Assembly: GCA_015680685.1 (NCBI GenBank)
Contig: MNCI01005898.1
Coordinates: 76,570-100,154 of the forward strand
Origin: Gnetum montanum
Lineage: Eukaryota > Streptophyta > Gnetopsida > Gnetales > Gnetaceae
DNA length: 23,585 nt
Direction: 5' to 3'
In this document: in pieces, positions 20,340-23,585 of the stretch
How the letters are laid out: each line of letters begins with the position of its first letter
Numbering within the stretch: position 1 is the first letter of the stretch
Notes under the pieces: generated by a model
The model's input: only the letters and a program-made list of their open reading frames with translations
Database searches by the model: none
Told to the model about the DNA's origin: nothing
Made by a program: the position numbers and the translations under genes

Positions 20340-20870
20340 AAGTATGATGGCAAGCATGCATTAGCTTCTCTATGCTAGTGCACCTTCTACATGAGCATAG
20401 GAGTGCTAATGCATCCATCCTTGATGCATTAGTTTCAGTACTTTGTCTCCTCTACACCTTAGGTGTATTCTTGGTAGTCTAGGCTATGCTAATTAACCTT
20501 CATTGATACCTAGGTATTAGCAACTCTCTATCATTATGCTACAAAACTATAAATACTTGGGATGAGCTTCATATGAAACAAACTAAGTTCTAAGTATTCT
20601 CTTTGAGATTTTGACATCTAGTTACATCTGAATAGCTCTTCCTCCCTTGGGTATGTGATTTCTTTCATATTTTATATGTGTTTTGAGTCATCATATTTAC
20701 AAGTTTGGCTAAACTTGATCAAAGTACCACCATTCTTATGTAGCCTAGAACTCTTTGATCAATGTGGAGTCCAATGTTTGCACAATGAATAAAGCTTATA
20801 GTTTTTTCTCACTTTTATACTATTGATGCCTTAAACATTAAAATACAAAAAACATTAAAACCATAAAAAT
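20340..20870 (+). repeat. LTR-like or promoter-like sequence with imperfect ATGCATTAG repeats, TATA box and AATAAA
   Basis: At 20348-20440 motifs of the type GCATTAG / TGCTAGTGCAC / TGCTAATGCATCC recur four to five times, partly as inverted copies. TATAAATA lies at 20548-20555, and AATAAA follows 240 bases later at 20788-20793, a spacing that fits U3-R of an LTR. I could not find a clean partner copy in the window, although 16690-16787 shares short motifs and a TATA. This is an inference from layout. Confidence 0.35.
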
Positions 20871-21184
20871 TATTTATTCATTCCTTGTTTTCATAAGTTG
20901 CAATGATTCAACCTTACACAAGGAGGTCACAACTATACAACATGGTTTTGGGGCATCAACATTGTGGCTAAGAGCCATTTTATTACCTGTTATGTATGAT
21001 GTTGCACCTATTGTGTCGACCGAAATCGTCGGTGCAAGGCTAGAATGAAACGAGCACCGAAAGATCCACGGACAAGCGCAGTCGACCCTGCCTCCGCTTG
21101 AGGGCAAGCTGGAACAGACGAAGGCAGAGTGCCTTGAATGGTCCGCACGCGAATTAAACAAGGACTTCCCCGAGCGCCGCCGAA

Positions 21185-21600
21185 GCGTTATACGCGGGGT
21201 TATATGTAAACAGAGCGTAGACAGTGAAACAGGTGCAAACAGAGCGTGAGCGTAAGGGACGTAAATGGAGTAGGGCGTAAACAGCGTAAACAAAAATGGG
21301 CACAGCGTAAGCGTATAGAGACGTGGACAGCATAAACAGCGTGTATAGATGTAGAGCGTAAACAAACATAGATAGTGTGAACAGTGGGTGTAAACGGGCG
21401 AAGACGGAGCGATGACGTAAGTAGACGTGGGCCAAGCGTGGGCCAAATTGACGTAGAACTATAAAACTTGCAACAAGCGTAAACAGTGGACGTCCAAGGA
21501 CGCAAACGGAGCACGGAGCGCGAACGTAAACAGCCGTAAACGAGGCGCGGGCCAAATTAATGTAAAACTATAAAAGAACTTGCAACAAGCGTAAACAATG
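21185..21600. repeat. Degenerate short-repeat array, unit GCGTAAACA
   Basis: GCGTAAACA and close variants (GCGTAGACA, GCATAAACA, GCGTGTATAG, ACGTAAAC) recur at irregular spacing of about 8 to 25 bases across the segment, all in the same orientation. The core GCGTAnAC is shared with the array at 21913-22310. The open minus-strand frames here (Tyr/Thr/Leu/Arg-rich) are products of the repeat. Confidence 0.65.
21440..21490 (+). repeat. TATA-bearing direct duplication, copy 1
   Basis: A segment of about 51 bp running from GGGCCAAATTGACGTAGAA to AAGCGTAAACAGTGGA recurs at 21549-21602 with few changes. Both copies contain CTATAAAA followed by CTTGCAACAAGCGTAAACA. The offset is 109 bp, so the duplicated unit could be about 109 bp with a diverged remainder. 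Confidence 0.75.
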
Positions 21601-21602
21601 GA
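21549..21602 (+). repeat. TATA-bearing direct duplication, copy 2
   Basis: Second copy of the segment at 21440-21490, with CTATAAAA at 21568-21575 and an AGAA insertion after it. Two TATA-like elements at fixed distance could act as tandem promoters on the plus strand, but no transcript evidence is available. Confidence 0.75.
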
Positions 21603-21839
21603 TTATAGAGTTAAAATGTTGTGCATCGGTCTAACGCAGTTGTGTAGGGACACAAGACGGACGTAATGCCCCGGTGGATGGAGGGACGCAGCTGACTGAC
21701 ACGGTAGGCGGAGCGTGAACTGTGCTCAGCGTGCAGGACTTCCAGTGTAAGCATAAGCATAAGAGGATTTCTGCAGCATAATTGCTCTGGGTCTGCTCTG
21801 GTAAATTTCTGCCAGGCTGGTAAATGTGGAAAACTGGGC

Positions 21840-21849
21840 TATTTATAAG
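21840..21849 (+). promoter_or_regulatory. Candidate TATA box
   Basis: TATTTATAAG in the context GGGCTATTTATAAGGGTAGGG is a good plant-type TATA element. It lies about 70 bases before the palindromic array. No gene is seen downstream within the window. Confidence 0.35.
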
Positions 21850-21912
21850 GGTAGGGTTACCGGGAAAAGCGGACGGGGAGACGCGTGGCATATAGACCGG
21901 GCGTTACAATTA

Positions 21913-22310
21913 GAAACATGGTATACGCTGGGCATATACGTTACAACAGGCCGGTGTATACGTTAGGCGTATACGCTGGGCGTAGACGGATAGATGCTGG
22001 CGTATACGCTGGGGTGTATACGCTGGGGCGTATACGCTGGTGAATGTTGGGCGTATACGCTGAAGGATGTCCACTTGCTTCAATCCTTGCTCTTCGGTGT
22101 AATCTTCATGTTGCCATTGGAGATCTTGTCGTCGAGCGTGTGCCTCTGCCGTACCTGGGCGTAGACACTGGGCGTAGACGGCGGGCGTATACGCTGGGTG
22201 TAGACGGCGGGCGTATACGCTGAGTGTAGACACCGGGCGTAGACGCTGGGTGAAGACGTCGGGCGTAGACGCTGGCACACCACGGTTTAAAGCTGGGCGT
22301 ATACGCTGGC
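21913..22310. repeat. Minisatellite-like array of the palindrome GCGTATACGC
   Basis: The 10-bp perfect palindrome GCGTATACGC occurs seven times exactly (21967, 22000, 22028, 22051, 22185, 22211, 22297), plus many one- or two-base variants (GCGTAGACGC, GTGTATACGC, GCGTAGACGG). Units are joined by CTGG or CGG, giving a common form CTGGGCGTATACG. A unique stretch of about 85 bases (22063-22150) splits the array in two. Each unit can base-pair with itself, and units can pair with each other. Confidence 0.85.
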
Positions 22311-22432
22311 ACAACACTTAACCAGATGTTTCGATTTCCAAGATTGCCCTGTGTGACTTCAAATGTAGCCGAAGCTGCCTGTGGGTCATGGGGATCTGCT
22401 TCTTGTCAGACAGATGCTAAACTCACAGATTT

Positions 22433-22517
22433 TTGTGGTGTTTCATTGGCCCCTCTTTGTTGACGATTGGAGGAATCGACCCGAGAAGCGTCGACAAAGA
22501 AGCGCAAAACACCACAA
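22433..22517. repeat. Imperfect inverted repeat / hairpin
   Basis: The outer arms TTGTGGTGTTT (22433-22443) and AAACACCACAA (22507-22517) are perfectly complementary over 11 bp. Inner arms TCTTTGTTGACG (22454-22465) and CGTCGACAAAGA (22489-22500) pair with one G-T type mismatch. The unpaired parts are an asymmetric internal loop (10 and 6 bases) and a terminal loop of 23 bases. It could be a small foldback element, a precursor-like RNA hairpin, or a regulatory inverted repeat. Confidence 0.7.
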
Positions 22518-22753
22518 GCAACTTGACAAAAGCTCTATCCTTTGTCACCTGACCAGACATCATCGTACCGTGCTCGGTGGTGGATGGTATTGAAAGGGCG
22601 AGATTGGTAATTGGCAGGGGGAAAGGGATCGTGGGGATCGGTGACTGCCCGAGGGATCATGCTGGGAAAAAGGGGTGTTTAGGTGTGCGGCATGCCGGTC
22701 CTTGTCGATAGCTATCTTTCGGCAGACTCGGAACTCAAGCGGGTGATGTGAGT

Positions 22754-22894
22754 CCTTTGGCGGAACAGTGCTCTTGGCGATGTTTCAAGAGAAACAGTTG
22801 TCACTACCAAAGCCACGGGGTGATGTTTTGCATTCTTTGGAGGAACAGCTCCCTTCTTTGGGGAAACTGTTAGCAAAGAGCCAAAGCCATGCGG
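22754..22894. repeat. Imperfect tandem duplication bounded by CTTTGG ... CCAAAG
   Basis: Copy 1 (22754-22820) runs CCTTTGGCGGAACAG ... GAAACAGTTG ... CCAAAGCCACGGGG. Copy 2 (22834-22894) runs TCTTTGGAGGAACAG ... GGAAACTGTT ... CCAAAGCCATGCGG. Each copy starts with CTTTGG and ends with its complement CCAAAG, so each can fold on itself. Confidence 0.65.
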
Positions 22895-22988
22895 TAGGAT
22901 ATTCCTTGGCTGTTTTTGACATGAGTATGTATTTTTAAGACCGTTACCTTCCCGCCTGGGGCTTATGTGGGAAGTATCAAGGGTCCCA

Positions 22989-23004
22989 TTTTTTTTTTTT
23001 TTTT
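22989..23004. repeat. Poly-T tract (16 T)
   Basis: An uninterrupted run of 16 T. It could be the tail of a minus-strand retroposed copy or a simple slippage tract. No target duplication is obvious around it. Confidence 0.6.
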
Positions 23005-23421
23005 GAAATTTGTCCTTGTACTCATGCACGAATATTGTGTTCTATGTGTTGCGACTGCTATAACGTTTCGCAGTGTGCAATAGTTTGGTAGATAGATAGT
23101 GGGTTTCCGGGGAATGGGAATGTGCGAGTTGACGGTTCGATTTAGTCTTGCCAGGTGGACAAATGGACATTGCCTCATCTTTCTGCCTGTGATCAAACGC
23201 ACTCTCGTACGAGAACTTTCGAACGTCATCCTGCAAACACAACTCCAAAGAGACAAGAAAACCATGAGTGAATTAATGAGCTTAGATTCAGACAGCTGCA
23301 GGCGGACAAAAATATTGGGGCGATCTTGAGTATCGAATGTGAATGTCGACGATGCTGATGAAGGATGTAATGATTCTGACGAATGAAGGTGGCTGTGGAG
23401 TGAGAAGTCTAAAATGAATGT
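23005..23421. other. CpG-containing unique sequence, no gene recognised
   Basis: Short overlapping frames exist on both strands (for example 23099-23329 plus and 23042-23248 minus), but none shows a domain. The stretch lies between the poly-T tract and the terminal direct repeats. A 5' exon of a host gene cannot be ruled out. Confidence 0.35.
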
Positions 23422-23445
23422 GCTAGTTTATAGCCTTAGCGGACT
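23422..23445 (+). repeat. 24-bp direct repeat, copy 1
   Basis: GCTAGTTTATAGCCTTAGCG plus GACT recurs at 23551-23574 with one base changed (C to T). A shorter related unit, GAGTCTTAGCTGACT, lies between them at 23524-23538. Confidence 0.7.
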
Positions 23446-23550
23446 ATCATGGGTTAGCTTTGTGTCGTAACCCGTTGGACATTGCCCGTTTAGCGTCGTG
23501 GCGGACGGTATGTTGCCAGTTTTGAGTCTTAGCTGACTATACAGAGGCGA

Positions 23551-23574
23551 GCTAGTTTATAGTCTTAGCGGACT
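23551..23574 (+). repeat. 24-bp direct repeat, copy 2
   Basis: Second copy of the 23422 repeat, 129 bases downstream. The unit contains AGTC...GACT inverted ends (AGTCTTAGCGGACT). The window ends 11 bases later, so an array may continue. Confidence 0.7.
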
Positions 23575-23585
23575 CTGAGGAGTCT

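Larger units (their letters stand above)
21003..23585. other. CpG-rich segment of unknown identity, sharply bounded on the left
   Basis: Left of about 21,000 the DNA is AT-rich and nearly free of CpG. From GTGTCGACCGAAATCGTCGG onward CpG is frequent and G/C content is clearly higher up to the window end. The segment is built from short-repeat arrays (21185-21600 and 21913-22310), a TATA-bearing duplication, a hairpin and further tandem duplications. No protein domain could be recognised. Long minus-strand frames across the arrays, such as 21910-22317, are repetitive (VYAQRLRP-like) and follow from the repeat unit. It may be the LTR of a recent element, a low-methylation regulatory region, or a minisatellite locus. 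Confidence 0.55.

Noticed and set aside
20874-21446. 190-codon minus-strand frame that includes GATSYITGNK, resembling a copia protease site (D-S/T-G-A-S/T-S-H-I/M-T-G-N).
   Set aside because: The frame crosses the composition border, the Asp is separated from Gly by an extra residue (DTIGATS), and nothing after GNK resembles a protease or any copia domain. The match is short and may be chance.
21910-22317. Minus-strand frames of 67-135 codons with repeating VYAQRLRP-like peptides.
   Set aside because: They are translations of the GCGTATACGC array in three overlapping frames. All frames are open because the unit lacks stops, so this is no evidence of a gene.
22381-23329. Short frames on both strands in the CpG-rich segment, considered as exons of a host gene.
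   Set aside because: None shows a domain, consistent codon bias or convincing splice-site arrangement. I could not support an exon.
1-23585. tRNA, rRNA and CRISPR features, bacterial-type operons.
   Set aside because: No cloverleaf, conserved rRNA segment or regular spacer array was seen, and the retroelement content points to a plant nuclear genome.

Overview
The window looks like intergenic DNA from a large, repeat-rich plant nuclear genome. No intact host gene, rRNA, tRNA or CRISPR was found. The plant assignment rests on the retroelements: Athila-type Ty3/gypsy elements (one with a tRNA-Asp-type primer site) and a SIRE/Maximus-like Ty1/copia element with a tRNA-Met-type primer site. A large-genome seed plant, possibly a gymnosperm, would fit, but nothing here fixes the species. 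Bases 1 to about 21,000 are AT-rich and almost without CpG, and the element genes carry many in-frame TAG codons where CAG or TGG is expected. That is what long methylation and deamination leave behind.

Layout: (1) 6-697 is the zinc-knuckle and Pro/Gln-rich linker of an Athila-like gag, on the plus strand. (2) 698-6325 is a minus-strand copia element that sits inside that linker. It has a truncated left LTR (698-1422), a purine tract, about 2.2 kb of internal DNA without recognisable pol, a decayed gag with a CCHC knuckle (5095-3627), a primer site and a full right LTR (5149-6325). (3) From 6326 the outer Athila element resumes: Gln-rich linker, then a protease remnant (about 7052-7420), then unreadable DNA. 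(4) 8239-16134 is a second, structurally complete Athila-like element on the plus strand. It has LTRs of 888 and 847 bp, a perfect 5-bp target duplication (GGTGG), a tRNA-Asp-like primer site and decayed gag, protease, RT, RNase H and integrase zinc domain. The integrase core is lost and a 1.8 kb tail follows, containing a short antisense reading frame. (5) 16135-20870 holds a long decayed ORF of unknown family (about 17322-19770: Pro-rich start, coiled-coil-like end), flanked by LTR-like AT-rich sequences with TATA boxes.

(6) At about 21,000 base composition changes abruptly. The last 2.6 kb are CpG-rich and hold two minisatellite-like arrays sharing the core GCGTAnAC (one built on the perfect palindrome GCGTATACGC), duplicated TATA-bearing segments, an 85-bp imperfect hairpin, a tandem duplication bounded by CTTTGG/CCAAAG, and a 24-bp direct repeat at the window end. 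I do not recognise this segment. It could be the LTR or U3 of a young or hypomethylated element, or a regulatory region. It and the unknown ORF are the best candidates for something undescribed.

Nothing here can work as an operon or pathway. The genes are remnants of nested retrotransposons, and the order of insertion can be read from what interrupts what.
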